A stretch of 64,000 nt of DNA from Echinicola pacifica DSM 19836 (GTDB lineage: Bacteria; Bacteroidota; Bacteroidia; Cytophagales; Cyclobacteriaceae): contig NZ_KB890755.1 of assembly GCF_000373245.1 (NCBI RefSeq), positions 196,788 through 260,787 of the forward strand, given 5' to 3'. Of the stretch, positions 29,789-38,320 are shown in pieces. The position numbers and the translations under genes are program-made. Every line of letters starts with the position of its first letter. Within the stretch, counting starts at the first letter, position 1. The notes beneath the pieces were generated by a model. The model saw only the letters and a list, made by a program, of their open reading frames with translations, had not been told where the DNA came from and did not search any database.

Positions 29789-29862
29789 TGGGCCCACCTG
29801 GGCTCGAACCAGGGACCCTTTGATTATGAGTCAAATGCTCTAACCAGCTGAGCTATAGGCCC
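29789..29862 (-). tRNA. tRNA with anticodon CAU (Ile2 or elongator Met)
   Basis: A full cloverleaf of 74 nt folds on the minus strand: acceptor GGGCCTA with TGGGCCC, D arm GCTC/GAGC with AGCTGGTTA loop, anticodon stem TTTGA/TCAAA with loop CTCATAA (anticodon CAT), T arm CCTGG/CCAGG with TTCGAGC. CCA is not encoded. The acceptor pairs C4-G69 and C5-G68 resemble the isoleucine tRNA whose CAU anticodon is modified to lysidine by TilS, rather than the E. coli elongator Met tRNA. Standard annotation software would simply call this tRNA-Met. Confidence 0.93.
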
Positions 29863-29996
29863 TTAAAAGCAGTAGTTGTCAAAATCGGGATAAAAACCCC
29901 TCCTTCTTTTTACTTGGAATAACCTAATGTGATTTTTCCTTGCTTTTGGGACTGCAATGTTACATATTTGATTTTAATTCCACAACATTTGAACCA

Positions 29997-30629
29997 ATGA
30001 AAATAGATAAAAATACAGATTTTTTTATTTTTGACTTAGGCGGGGTGATTATCGATCTTGATATTCCATTTACAATCAACCAATTGCAGCAAATCGCCTT
30101 AAAAAATTCCATTGACTTGTATGAGGACTTTATGAATCATCCCGTGCATCATGCCTATGAGAAAGGTGAAATTGACGATCAGACTTTCCGCGATGAGCTC
30201 AAGCTGGTCTTTAAGCATGAATGGCCAAACCAGGAAGTGGATGATATCTGGAATGGGATGCTTGGCAAAATTCCTCAAGAGAAAATCCAGCTGCTGAAAG
30301 ACCTGCGCAAAACCCATCCTATCTATATGCTTTCCAACACCAATGGTATCCATTTCCGCAAGGTGGAAGAAATTTTATTGGAAGGAAGTGGGCATAAAAG
30401 TTTTGAAGAACTCTTTGACCGTGTATTTTTGTCTTTCGAAATGGGATGTAGGAAGCCCGATACGGTCATATACGAGAAGGTACTAGCAGAAATCGGCCAG
30501 GAAGGCTCCCGAGGAGTGTTTTTTGATGATAATGCAAGCAATATCGTGGGTGCTCGTAAGGCTGGCCTGCGTGCTCATCATATAGATCACCCTACCGCCC
30601 TACTGGATTATTTTGCGAATGTACACTAA
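29997..30629 (+). CDS. HAD-superfamily phosphatase (YihX-like)
   Basis: 210 residues from the ATG at 29997; a frame opening at a TTG at 29940 is longer but unsupported. HAD motifs are in order: motif I FDLGGVIIDLD with nucleophile Asp13 (the second Asp is Gly, as in YihX-type enzymes), motif II YMLSNTNG, motif III Lys in GCRKPDTVIYEKVL, and motif IV VFFDDNASNIVGARKAG. The helical cap lies between motifs I and II. Family members dephosphorylate sugar phosphates or other small metabolites; the substrate is unknown. Cytoplasmic. The M50 protease gene overlaps its last 11 nt, so the two are co-translated. Confidence 0.92.
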   Translation: MKIDKNTDFFIFDLGGVIIDLDIPFTINQLQQIALKNSIDLYEDFMNHPVHHAYEKGEIDDQTFRDELKLVFKHEWPNQEVDDIWNGMLGKIPQEKIQLLKDLRKTHPIYMLSNTNGIHFRKVEEILLEGSGHKSFEELFDRVFLSFEMGCRKPDTVIYEKVLAEIGQEGSRGVFFDDNASNIVGARKAGLRAHHIDHPTALLDYFANVH

Positions 30630-31725
30630 GAAAGAATACCTCAAACACCTGCTGTTGTTTTTGCTCACCTTTATCTGTGCCACTCTGGCGGGTGCAGAAT
30701 GGCTATATGGCAGGTATTTGATTTCGGAGAAAAATCCTCTCACTTGGGAATATTTCCTGAGAGCGACGGCTTTTTCTATCCCCTTTATCGGTATTCTTCT
30801 TATCCATGAACTCGGTCATCTCTTTACCTCCATTCATCATAAAGTAAAATCCAGCTTACCCATTTTCATCCCTTTCTGGCTTGGATTTCTGGGTGCCCCT
30901 TCCATCGGCACCATGGGAGCCGTCATCAAGATGAAAAGCTATGTCAATAGCCGCATAAAATTCTTTGACATCGGCGTAGCTGGCCCTCTGGCGGGTTTTG
31001 TAATTGCCCTAGCTGTATTAGCTTACGGATTTATCAATCTCCCCGAGGCAGAGTATATTTATGAAATCCACCCCGAATACTTGGACCCCAACTATTCCCT
31101 GGAAGAAAGTGGGGCTATGGTGGTCGAACTAGGAAACAACCTGCTCTTTCACTTCATGTCTTCCACCTTGGCAGACCCTGAAAAAATGCCTCCTATGACA
31201 GAGGTCATTCATTATCCTTTCTTATTTGCTGGCTACCTCGCCTTGTTCTTTACCGCGCTAAATCTGCTGCCTATAGGTCAGCTAGATGGTGGCCATGTGA
31301 TTTTTGGGCTGTTTCCCAAGCACCATCGGCAGATATCATTGACCTTTTACACAGCATTCTTGTTTTTCGCAGGACTGGGTATCATCAATCCCTTCCTAGA
31401 GACTAGCTACCTGCTGATCGCCCTGCCCGTCTATATTCTATTCCTTTACATCTGCTTCTCCAAGGCCAGGCTAAGCAGCCAGACGAAATGGTCCTTCGTA
31501 CTCAGCCTCGCCGCCGTCCAATATGTGATCATGTACTTCTATCCTCACATCGAGGGCTACGAAGGCTGGCTTCTATTCGCTTTCATCCTCGGAAGAATAC
31601 TGGGAATCGAGCACCCACCCGTTCGCGACAATAGCCCTCTCACCACTGGCAGAAAAGTGCTGGGCTGGATCGCCATCCTCATTTTCATCCTTTGCTTTAC
31701 CCCTAAGCCTTTCGTCCTCGAATAG
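30619..31725 (+). CDS. Site-2-type (M50) membrane metalloprotease
   Basis: 368 residues from the ATG at 30619, which overlaps the HAD gene by 11 nt (a TTG two codons earlier is less likely). Several membrane helices flank the zinc site: HELGH (His63, Glu64, His67) in the second helix, and LPIGQLDGGH near residue 215 supplying the third ligand Asp. No PDZ domain is seen, unlike RseP, and the C-terminal part has further helices. It resembles the PDZ-less M50 proteases of plants and cyanobacteria in outline. It cleaves within membranes; its target is unknown. Convergent or regulatory partners are not evident. Confidence 0.9.
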   Translation: MYTKKEYLKHLLLFLLTFICATLAGAEWLYGRYLISEKNPLTWEYFLRATAFSIPFIGILLIHELGHLFTSIHHKVKSSLPIFIPFWLGFLGAPSIGTMGAVIKMKSYVNSRIKFFDIGVAGPLAGFVIALAVLAYGFINLPEAEYIYEIHPEYLDPNYSLEESGAMVVELGNNLLFHFMSSTLADPEKMPPMTEVIHYPFLFAGYLALFFTALNLLPIGQLDGGHVIFGLFPKHHRQISLTFYTAFLFFAGLGIINPFLETSYLLIALPVYILFLYICFSKARLSSQTKWSFVLSLAAVQYVIMYFYPHIEGYEGWLLFAFILGRILGIEHPPVRDNSPLTTGRKVLGWIAILIFILCFTPKPFVLE

Positions 31726-32106
31726 GACTATTAAGCGCCTAAGCTTAGGGATATGCCTGCTTACTTCTTGGCAATAACTCCCTTCCTACCTAGCGGAATA
31801 CTATACACATAGACCGCATTCCAGAGGAATCATAACCAAACCTTACCAGGCAATGATTCATTGATCCAACCGCTTTCTATTGTCTATACAAATCGTTTTC
31901 ATATAATTTTTACCAGTTATATGACATATTTACGTGTATGAACTGCATATATCAACTATTTTTAGTAGTTTTATAAAATCAATAAGCTATGAAGGGATCT
32001 GGCAGTGCATTCAGTTTTGGAATGGCTATTGACTTAAAGGCCTTAATAGATCTCCCTTGACCATAAGGCCCCAAACGAATACAATATAACCCAAAATGAT
32101 AATGCT
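31726..32106. other. 381-bp intergenic region
   Basis: It lies between the M50 gene and the first of two related unknown genes. A 12-bp palindrome (CCTAAGCTTAGG, 31738-31749) lies just past the M50 stop but lacks a T run. Nothing else is supported. Confidence 0.5.
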
Positions 32107-32979
32107 ATGATTAACCGTATTTTCACTAGTCTAGCCAGCCATGTACAAAGCATGGGGAAAATGGGGATCTCTCTCAAGCTCCCCTTCGCCCTACCCTATA
32201 ACCCTCAACCTATAGGGCATAATGCCAGCACCTATTACCCCAAACCCATAGCTACCTATACCTCTCCAAACGAACCCAGGGGAAAGAGGGTGAAAGACCT
32301 GAGTTTGAAATTAAATCTCCTCGCATTCAGGAAGGACCGGTTTTATTCTGAATTGCTGAAGATGGAGTCCAAGATATCGCTGCAAACAAGGATCATAAAA
32401 GCGCTAAACCCCTGTCTTAAATCTGCCCTAAATAGAAAACAGGTCTTGTCCTACCCTATCTCGAAAATCAAAATGCTTAAGATCACCGCAGAGGACCTCC
32501 GACAGGTGGTGGACAGGAACCCTTTGCGAGGTGTGGAAGCATTAAAAGAACTGTGTTATCTGGATCTGCAAGGAAAAATTGACAACTTGAATTATTTCGA
32601 AAAGATCAGCAAATTACCTGAGCTCGAAATATTATCCCTGGCCCAAGGCCCATCCATTCCGGCTTTTCACCAACATCGTTTACCCAATTTTCCTCAGGTC
32701 AAAAAAATTACTATTGACAATGCTAAGGAACGGTCGGACTTCGAAATCATCTTTCTGATGCCACAATTATCGACTGTAATCCTAAAGAATTTTTCGGCAG
32801 AAAACCTTAAGGAAATCATTAATATAAGATGCCTTGGGCAATTTACCTCCATCACCATTTACCTCAATACCTGTGAGGACCATACGGATCAGCCTGATGT
32901 GCTAGTGAGGAATTTGATCAAACACTATAGCGAATATGTGAAGATCAATATATTTTACAAAAACAACCCCACCACTTGA
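32107..32979 (+). CDS. Unknown leucine-rich-repeat-like protein, paralogue A
   Basis: A 290-residue protein without signal peptide or membrane helix, so cytoplasmic. The first ~90 residues are basic and unremarkable (LPYNPQPIGHNASTYYP). The C-terminal ~180 residues alternate leucine-rich strands and short helices in an LRR-like manner (LCYLDLQGKI, LEILSLAQGP, VKKITIDNA, LSTVILKNFS). The last third matches the neighbour at 33099-34124: LKEIINIRCLGQFTSITI against LKYLINIRCLEQFNTIDI, and EYVKINIFYKN against EFRHINIFTPL. The two are 119 nt apart in the same direction, so they look like an old tandem duplication. I do not recognise a function. Confidence 0.72.
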   Translation: MINRIFTSLASHVQSMGKMGISLKLPFALPYNPQPIGHNASTYYPKPIATYTSPNEPRGKRVKDLSLKLNLLAFRKDRFYSELLKMESKISLQTRIIKALNPCLKSALNRKQVLSYPISKIKMLKITAEDLRQVVDRNPLRGVEALKELCYLDLQGKIDNLNYFEKISKLPELEILSLAQGPSIPAFHQHRLPNFPQVKKITIDNAKERSDFEIIFLMPQLSTVILKNFSAENLKEIINIRCLGQFTSITIYLNTCEDHTDQPDVLVRNLIKHYSEYVKINIFYKNNPTT

Positions 32980-33098
32980 CCTGATAAGCAACCTACCAGC
33001 ATTAAATACCACCACTAGACCAACTATAACGATTTATCTACCAATTTCCTGAAACAAATCACCAGAAACAAACGTTAAGTGGTGGAATAAAGGAAACC

Positions 33099-34124
33099 AT
33101 GGATATTAAATTATACCCTTTAGATATTCTTTTTAAACGATTTTTTAAGAAAAAATCCATTCAGTCAACACCTGACTTGATGGCTGTACCTTCATTACTG
33201 AAGGAGCTTCCTAGCGCACACACCGAATTCATCAGACTCCAACTGCTTCACAGTAAGGCCTTAAGGCTATTAGAGCGGATCCCCGTGGAATACAGGGGCT
33301 TGGACTTTGGCTCCGCTCTCCAGTCTATCTGCATTAAACTTACCGCTTATCTTCAGCCTCATATCATGGGGCAGGAAATAATGGTGCGGGAGCCTGAAGA
33401 AAACAAGGAATTGACATTTGACCTCGGGGAATTTGCCGCTAAAATCAAGGGGTTAATTCATATTGGCAATATCCGATTGGAGAAGACCGAATTAATTATT
33501 CATTATTTAGAACACTACTCTTATACAAGCTATACCTCGGAATGGGGAAAATTAAGTAATGTCCTGAAATCAGCTTTGGCCGACCAAGGTCTGGCCCCAA
33601 ATCAGCTTCAAAAGCTAAAGGAGCTTAATTTGGACCTCCGCAATGAACCATCCAGAACGCAGTTTGGAGTATTGGAAGGAATAAAATACCTGGATCAAAT
33701 CCAGAAAGTGGAGATCAATGGGGTCTTGGAGCAAGAGAATGAGTTCAATAAGCTATCACTATTGCCGAATCTGACCACGCTGCTGCTAGATAAAGGTCCT
33801 AAGGTCAGTTGGCCATTGGATAAGCTAACTATCTGCCATTTTCCTGCCCTAAAAAAGATCATTATTAAAGAGGCCTACAAGTTTGAAGACTATCAAATCA
33901 TTTACTATATGGACAGCTGCTCCGAAGTGGTGGTTCGGAAATTTGACCCCTCTCAATTGAAGTATCTGATCAATATACGCTGCCTGGAGCAGTTTAACAC
34001 CATCGATATCCACTGCTCCAAGCCGGTGGAAGAGGAAGTATATAATTGCCCACAGCTATACCAGCTGATACATTATTATGGGGAATTTCGGCATATCAAT
34101 ATTTTTACGCCTTTGGCTCAATAG
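33099..34124 (+). CDS. Unknown leucine-rich-repeat-like protein, paralogue B
   Basis: A 341-residue cytoplasmic protein. It is longer than its neighbour because of a helical N-terminal part (HTEFIRLQLLHSKALRLLERI). From about residue 165 the LRR-like pattern starts (LKELNLDLRN, IQKVEINGVL, LTTLLLDKGPKV, LKKIIIKEAY, CSEVVVRKFD) and ends with the motif shared with the neighbour (INIRCLEQF, HYYGEFRHINIF). Two tandem relatives with a conserved C-terminus but different N-termini suggest a shared binding surface with different partners. The stop is 10 nt from the stop of the convergent patatin gene. Confidence 0.75.
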   Translation: MDIKLYPLDILFKRFFKKKSIQSTPDLMAVPSLLKELPSAHTEFIRLQLLHSKALRLLERIPVEYRGLDFGSALQSICIKLTAYLQPHIMGQEIMVREPEENKELTFDLGEFAAKIKGLIHIGNIRLEKTELIIHYLEHYSYTSYTSEWGKLSNVLKSALADQGLAPNQLQKLKELNLDLRNEPSRTQFGVLEGIKYLDQIQKVEINGVLEQENEFNKLSLLPNLTTLLLDKGPKVSWPLDKLTICHFPALKKIIIKEAYKFEDYQIIYYMDSCSEVVVRKFDPSQLKYLINIRCLEQFNTIDIHCSKPVEEEVYNCPQLYQLIHYYGEFRHINIFTPLAQ

Positions 34125-34134
34125 AGACGCATCC

Positions 34135-36462
34135 TTAGCGATCTGAATAATTAAATGAAAAGCCAATGGCCAAATAAGGCCGGATTGCGCCATCCTTGGT
34201 ATTGGTGGTCAGGCCAGCGGTAATAGGCCCCAAAAAGGAGTTGAGTGAGGCATCTACGCCAAAGCCAAGGATCAGTTGATCTTTCATAAAACCATTCATA
34301 TCAAAATCACCATTCCCTCCAAAAGGAATATGCGACTGATGGCCGATCAGGTTGGTGCCAGCCCGGATGTATAAATTGGGCGAGGGGATCCATTGAGAAT
34401 ATAAGCCCAGTTTGCCAAAGTTCTCTGCGGTCAGCTCGCCATAATTGAGCCCCCAGGCGGGAGTATCATCAAACTGCACACGCTGGTATCCGCCGATGGA
34501 GAAGTCATTGAATAAGAAGGATTCGTCCTGCCCAGAGATGGTCAGGCCAAGGGCCATGGAAGGCACCAGCTGCACCTTATTTCCTAGCGCAAAGAACTTC
34601 TGGTAATTGAAATAAGTGGTCAAATAGCCATTTGGCGTGATCTCCTCGAAGGTTCTATCTAATTCACTTTTGGGGATTTTCACCTCCACATCCCCCTGAT
34701 TTAAGGTAAGGGTATCCACCCCATTTTTCAGCTTTATCTTAAACTTGTTTAGCGTCCTAAAGAGCGATTCCACGATGAGTTCTGAGCCCTGAGTGGGGAA
34801 ATTACGGTCATTCAGCGAGCTGCGAATATGCAAAAATCGAAGCCCATAGGAGCTATAATAAGCCCCTTTTACCTCCGAAGGTATGGAGATCTGGTAACTT
34901 GACTGGGCCTTGGTATGCTCGAAGAATGGACCAAACCAGCTACTTTGCTTCAGCGAGTGTGTGGTAATAAAGTTTAACTTCACCTGCGACTGGCGATTCA
35001 GGTATAGGTCTCTTTTGATCCCATCCTCATATTCGGGAATCTGCTGAAACAGGTAATCGTATCTGACATTTATTGCATATTTCTTATCATCGCCCAAGTA
35101 CTTATAATGATCCAGCCTAAACTTAGGATTTTGAGAGATATCTGCGATAGCGACCGTCCTGGAAGGCTTACCCAGGAGATCCCTCATGGTAAGATTTAGT
35201 AAGACCCCTGCCGAGAATACATTGTCATAGTGGAAGGCGCCACTCAAAATCGTATTTTGTTTTTCCTTGGTATTTATCACCAGTCGGTACGCTCCGTTTG
35301 GCAATGGAGAAAGCTGGTAGCCCACCTTACTGAAACCATTGACCCCAAAGACCCTATCGATGCCTTTCTGCAAATCGGAGCGGCTAAGGGTGTCTATTTG
35401 GTTAAAGCCCAATTTAGACCGAATGAGCTCATCGGAAAACATTTTATTCCCATTAATGACTATACCGTGGATCACCACTGAGTCCACCTTTGTACCAATG
35501 CCTACAATGGGATCCATGGGCGGTAGCTTTTTTGCCAGCTCTTCAAATTGCGGCTCATACTCCTCACCGGCGGCCTTGCCAAGGTCCAAAATCTCCTGGA
35601 AAGCACTGAAGCTAGCGGTGCTATACTCTAATAAATCCGGCTTAATATAGATATCGCAGCCTGCGATATTGTCCACCAGCTTACTGTACGAGCTGGTCAT
35701 AGCGATCTGCATCAGGATGCTGGAGAAGGAATCCAGTTCTTTAGGATCTAAAAAGTCCTCATCCCCGACATTGATGCCAATAACATAATCTGCGCCCATC
35801 TCCCTGACGATGTCCACAGGGAAATTATTTACCACCCCACCATCCACAAAAAGGGTGCTGTCTGCCTCAAAAGGCGTGAAAGCCGTGGGAATGGCAATAC
35901 TGGCACGCATGGCATCCGCCAGATAGCCTGACTCGAGAACCACCGCCTTCCCGGATTTCACATCCGTGGCGATCGCCCTGAAGGGGATAGGAAAATCATC
36001 AAAACTCTTATAAGGAATGGACGGCCAACTATAATAATGTAAGGTTTCTGAGAGCTTTTGGCCCTCAATTAGGCCTGCAGGAACGGCTATTTTGCCATCT
36101 ATCACAGGCAGCTCAAAAAGATAGCGGTTATAATATTCCTTTTCCTCAAAGGCAATGCTGCTATACGAGACCCGATTGGATACCATAAGCTCCCAGTCCG
36201 AGGTCTTCACGATTTCCTCCAACTCTGCTCCACTGTAACCGATCGCATACAGCCCTCCGATCACCGAACCCATGCTCGTGCCAACAATATAATCCGGCCG
36301 AACTCCGGCCCTTTCCATGGCTTGGATGATCCCCACATGGGCGATGCCCTTCGCTCCTCCTCCACTCAGCACTAAGCCGACCTTGGGTTTCTGCTGAGCC
36401 TCAGCACCCAACTGTAGAAGGAATAGAAAAATAATTAGGAGGCCTATAAATTTTCTTTGCAT
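34135..36462 (-). CDS. Patatin-like phospholipase fused to a BamA/TamA-type outer-membrane barrel
   Basis: 775 residues from ATG at 36462 (MQRKFIG); a frame to 36501 adds 13 residues before the signal peptide. Parts in order: signal peptide (cut near AEA-Q), patatin domain with oxyanion loop GGGAKG (34-39), nucleophile Ser63 in GTSMG and Asp207 in DGGVVNNFP, then a single POTRA-like segment (about 330-400, VVIHGIVINGNKMFSDELI), then a C-terminal 16-strand-type barrel ending in LAIGFSFNYSDR. This is the layout of type Vd (PlpD-like) proteins. The patatin part should hydrolyse phospholipids or acyl esters on the periplasmic or surface side. It is a single gene with no operon partner. Confidence 0.93.
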   Translation of the reverse strand: MQRKFIGLLIIFLFLLQLGAEAQQKPKVGLVLSGGGAKGIAHVGIIQAMERAGVRPDYIVGTSMGSVIGGLYAIGYSGAELEEIVKTSDWELMVSNRVSYSSIAFEEKEYYNRYLFELPVIDGKIAVPAGLIEGQKLSETLHYYSWPSIPYKSFDDFPIPFRAIATDVKSGKAVVLESGYLADAMRASIAIPTAFTPFEADSTLFVDGGVVNNFPVDIVREMGADYVIGINVGDEDFLDPKELDSFSSILMQIAMTSSYSKLVDNIAGCDIYIKPDLLEYSTASFSAFQEILDLGKAAGEEYEPQFEELAKKLPPMDPIVGIGTKVDSVVIHGIVINGNKMFSDELIRSKLGFNQIDTLSRSDLQKGIDRVFGVNGFSKVGYQLSPLPNGAYRLVINTKEKQNTILSGAFHYDNVFSAGVLLNLTMRDLLGKPSRTVAIADISQNPKFRLDHYKYLGDDKKYAINVRYDYLFQQIPEYEDGIKRDLYLNRQSQVKLNFITTHSLKQSSWFGPFFEHTKAQSSYQISIPSEVKGAYYSSYGLRFLHIRSSLNDRNFPTQGSELIVESLFRTLNKFKIKLKNGVDTLTLNQGDVEVKIPKSELDRTFEEITPNGYLTTYFNYQKFFALGNKVQLVPSMALGLTISGQDESFLFNDFSIGGYQRVQFDDTPAWGLNYGELTAENFGKLGLYSQWIPSPNLYIRAGTNLIGHQSHIPFGGNGDFDMNGFMKDQLILGFGVDASLNSFLGPITAGLTTNTKDGAIRPYLAIGFSFNYSDR

Positions 36463-36562
36463 GCGGAATAATAAAAGTGATTTCCCACTAAAACTAACCA
36501 AAATGAAGGAAAAAATACTAAGCCACAGGAGAAAGAAATAGTAAATTTTGAAGTGTATAGCG

Positions 36563-38206
36563 CTATTCGTGCACTATTGGTCCGAAAACAGTCTCCTTAT
36601 CATCGATAATCACTTTAAGGACATCGTCTGAAGAAAGTGCAGCCGTTTCCTGCGCCTTGACGGTTAGCCGAATCTCCTCATACGGCTTCAGAACGGGGCA
36701 GAGCATTCGCCCGACTTCCTCCCAGGAATCCGTCTCCTCCACCAAGCGCTCGATGGTAATCAGTGATTTGTCCGAGCTGGCCAAGCCAAAATTCTCAAGC
36801 TTTACCGACCATCCCCCCTCCTCCAGCTGAGGCTTCCGGGAGGACAGATAGGCCGAAGTGCTGCGTCTCCATGGCAGTGGGGAATAGCCAAACACCAAGG
36901 CTCCCTCATGGGTTTTCCCTAATAATTTGGCCACAAAACTGTCCTCCGAAAAGTCCAGCCCTGCGCTATCAAAAATCAGAACCAGGTCCTCACCTCTCTG
37001 CTTAGTAGAAATCAATTCACTGCCTCCACCAAAATTCACCGCCTGGGGATTGCCAAAGCGTACTGAGCTCAGGTCCAAATCGGAATGAGGATCAAATCCT
37101 TCCTCGGCCTCTATCACGACGGCCAGTTCCTGGGTGCTTTCGGAAACTTTCTTGTTCAGGATTCTTATCTTTCTCCCTACAGCCAGCGGAATCCCAATAT
37201 TTTTGGAGCTATGCCCATCATTAGGTTTGTCCTCATGCTTTAGGGTATCGATCACGGCAAAATTGGCCTGAATAGCCCTTCCTGACTCATCCTGAAAAAT
37301 CTTAATTCGCTCGTACTTAAACCAGTCTTCCTGCAGTCCATCGGTATAGCCAGTGATACCAGGCTGGTAAGCTTCGCCAGCGTCCACAGTCCAGTCGAAG
37401 CCGTCAGGCGATCGTAAATAATAGGCTATTCTTCCCAGCCAATCGTTCACTATAAGATGGTATTGGTGCTCATCTTTCCAAATCACCGGATCCTCATATC
37501 GGCCCTCTACGGGTGGATACACCGATTTATCGCTTACTTGTTGGTAAGTGGATAGGCCATCTTTGCTTATCCATATTCCCCCACCACGGCAAACCATTAT
37601 TATGGACCCATCTTCTCTTTGGGCAAAGGAAAGATTACTTAGGCCCTCGATAATCGGTCTATCTCTTGCGTCAAATTCAAACTGAGCATATTCCCAAGGC
37701 CCATCCAAGGACTCAGAGAGGTAGCGGCCTCCAATGACATAGATAATATATCGCCCATCATGAATTTGGAATATCTCCGGGTTATGGCCTGCGCCCACCT
37801 CATCCATCACGGTAAATGGCCCGATCAGCTGGTCCGACACGGCGTGTACCAGTCTGGATTTTGGCCATTCCATATGCCCTTTCTCGGCCGTTTCGGACCA
37901 TCGGCAGACATACATATGGTATTTCCCATCCTCTCCTTGAATGATATTCCCTCCCCAGTAAGACCAGTCCGCGTCCTCCAGGCCATTATCAGGATAGCGA
38001 GGTATCACCCCCGCCGCTCCCCAGACCTCTGAGCTGCGCTTCCCCACAGGAGGGATGGGCTGAAACAAGTCCATAAATCGGCCTCCTTCCACCAAATCAT
38101 TCCATGCGGCAGGCCGTGGTCTTTCCTCCACCTGGGCAAAGGAATCACTTATTCCAAGCATAAATATAAGGGCAAAGAGGAGTCTCAATTGTAGTACAGA
38201 TTTCAT
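36563..38206 (-). CDS. Putative five-bladed beta-propeller glycosidase (GH43/GH117-like clan)
   Basis: A 547-residue exported protein (signal cut near SFAQ). Residues ~60-330 show propeller-type blades: WGGNIIQGEDGKYHMYVCRW, GHNPEIFQIHDGRYIIYVIGG, LSFAQREDGSIIMVCRGG, GRYEDPVIWKDEHQYHLIV. The Asp/Glu in DADWSYWGG, HNPEIF and YEDPVIW are candidate catalytic residues. A beta-sandwich of about 180 residues follows (LAVVIEAEEGFDP onward). GH43- and GH117-like enzymes cleave arabino-, xylo- or agaro-type linkages, so the target cannot be named. It is the last gene of the sigma/FecR-linked PUL, 114 nt after the GH95 gene, and probably acts in the periplasm. Confidence 0.7.
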   Translation of the reverse strand: MKSVLQLRLLFALIFMLGISDSFAQVEERPRPAAWNDLVEGGRFMDLFQPIPPVGKRSSEVWGAAGVIPRYPDNGLEDADWSYWGGNIIQGEDGKYHMYVCRWSETAEKGHMEWPKSRLVHAVSDQLIGPFTVMDEVGAGHNPEIFQIHDGRYIIYVIGGRYLSESLDGPWEYAQFEFDARDRPIIEGLSNLSFAQREDGSIIMVCRGGGIWISKDGLSTYQQVSDKSVYPPVEGRYEDPVIWKDEHQYHLIVNDWLGRIAYYLRSPDGFDWTVDAGEAYQPGITGYTDGLQEDWFKYERIKIFQDESGRAIQANFAVIDTLKHEDKPNDGHSSKNIGIPLAVGRKIRILNKKVSESTQELAVVIEAEEGFDPHSDLDLSSVRFGNPQAVNFGGGSELISTKQRGEDLVLIFDSAGLDFSEDSFVAKLLGKTHEGALVFGYSPLPWRRSTSAYLSSRKPQLEEGGWSVKLENFGLASSDKSLITIERLVEETDSWEEVGRMLCPVLKPYEEIRLTVKAQETAALSSDDVLKVIIDDKETVFGPIVHE

Positions 38207-38320
38207 ATTAAATATATTTCTACCTTTAGAAAGGTCATTTCAACTCATTCCAAATGGTAATTTACACCTATTCCCCATTTTTCGTCTCCCCTTTACGCCG
38301 GAAATCTCTAGGTTCTTATC

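Noticed and set aside
32107-34124. Toxin-antitoxin or defence system interpretation of the two LRR-like genes
   Set aside because: No nuclease, NTPase, TIR or toxin motif is visible. Kept only as an open finding.
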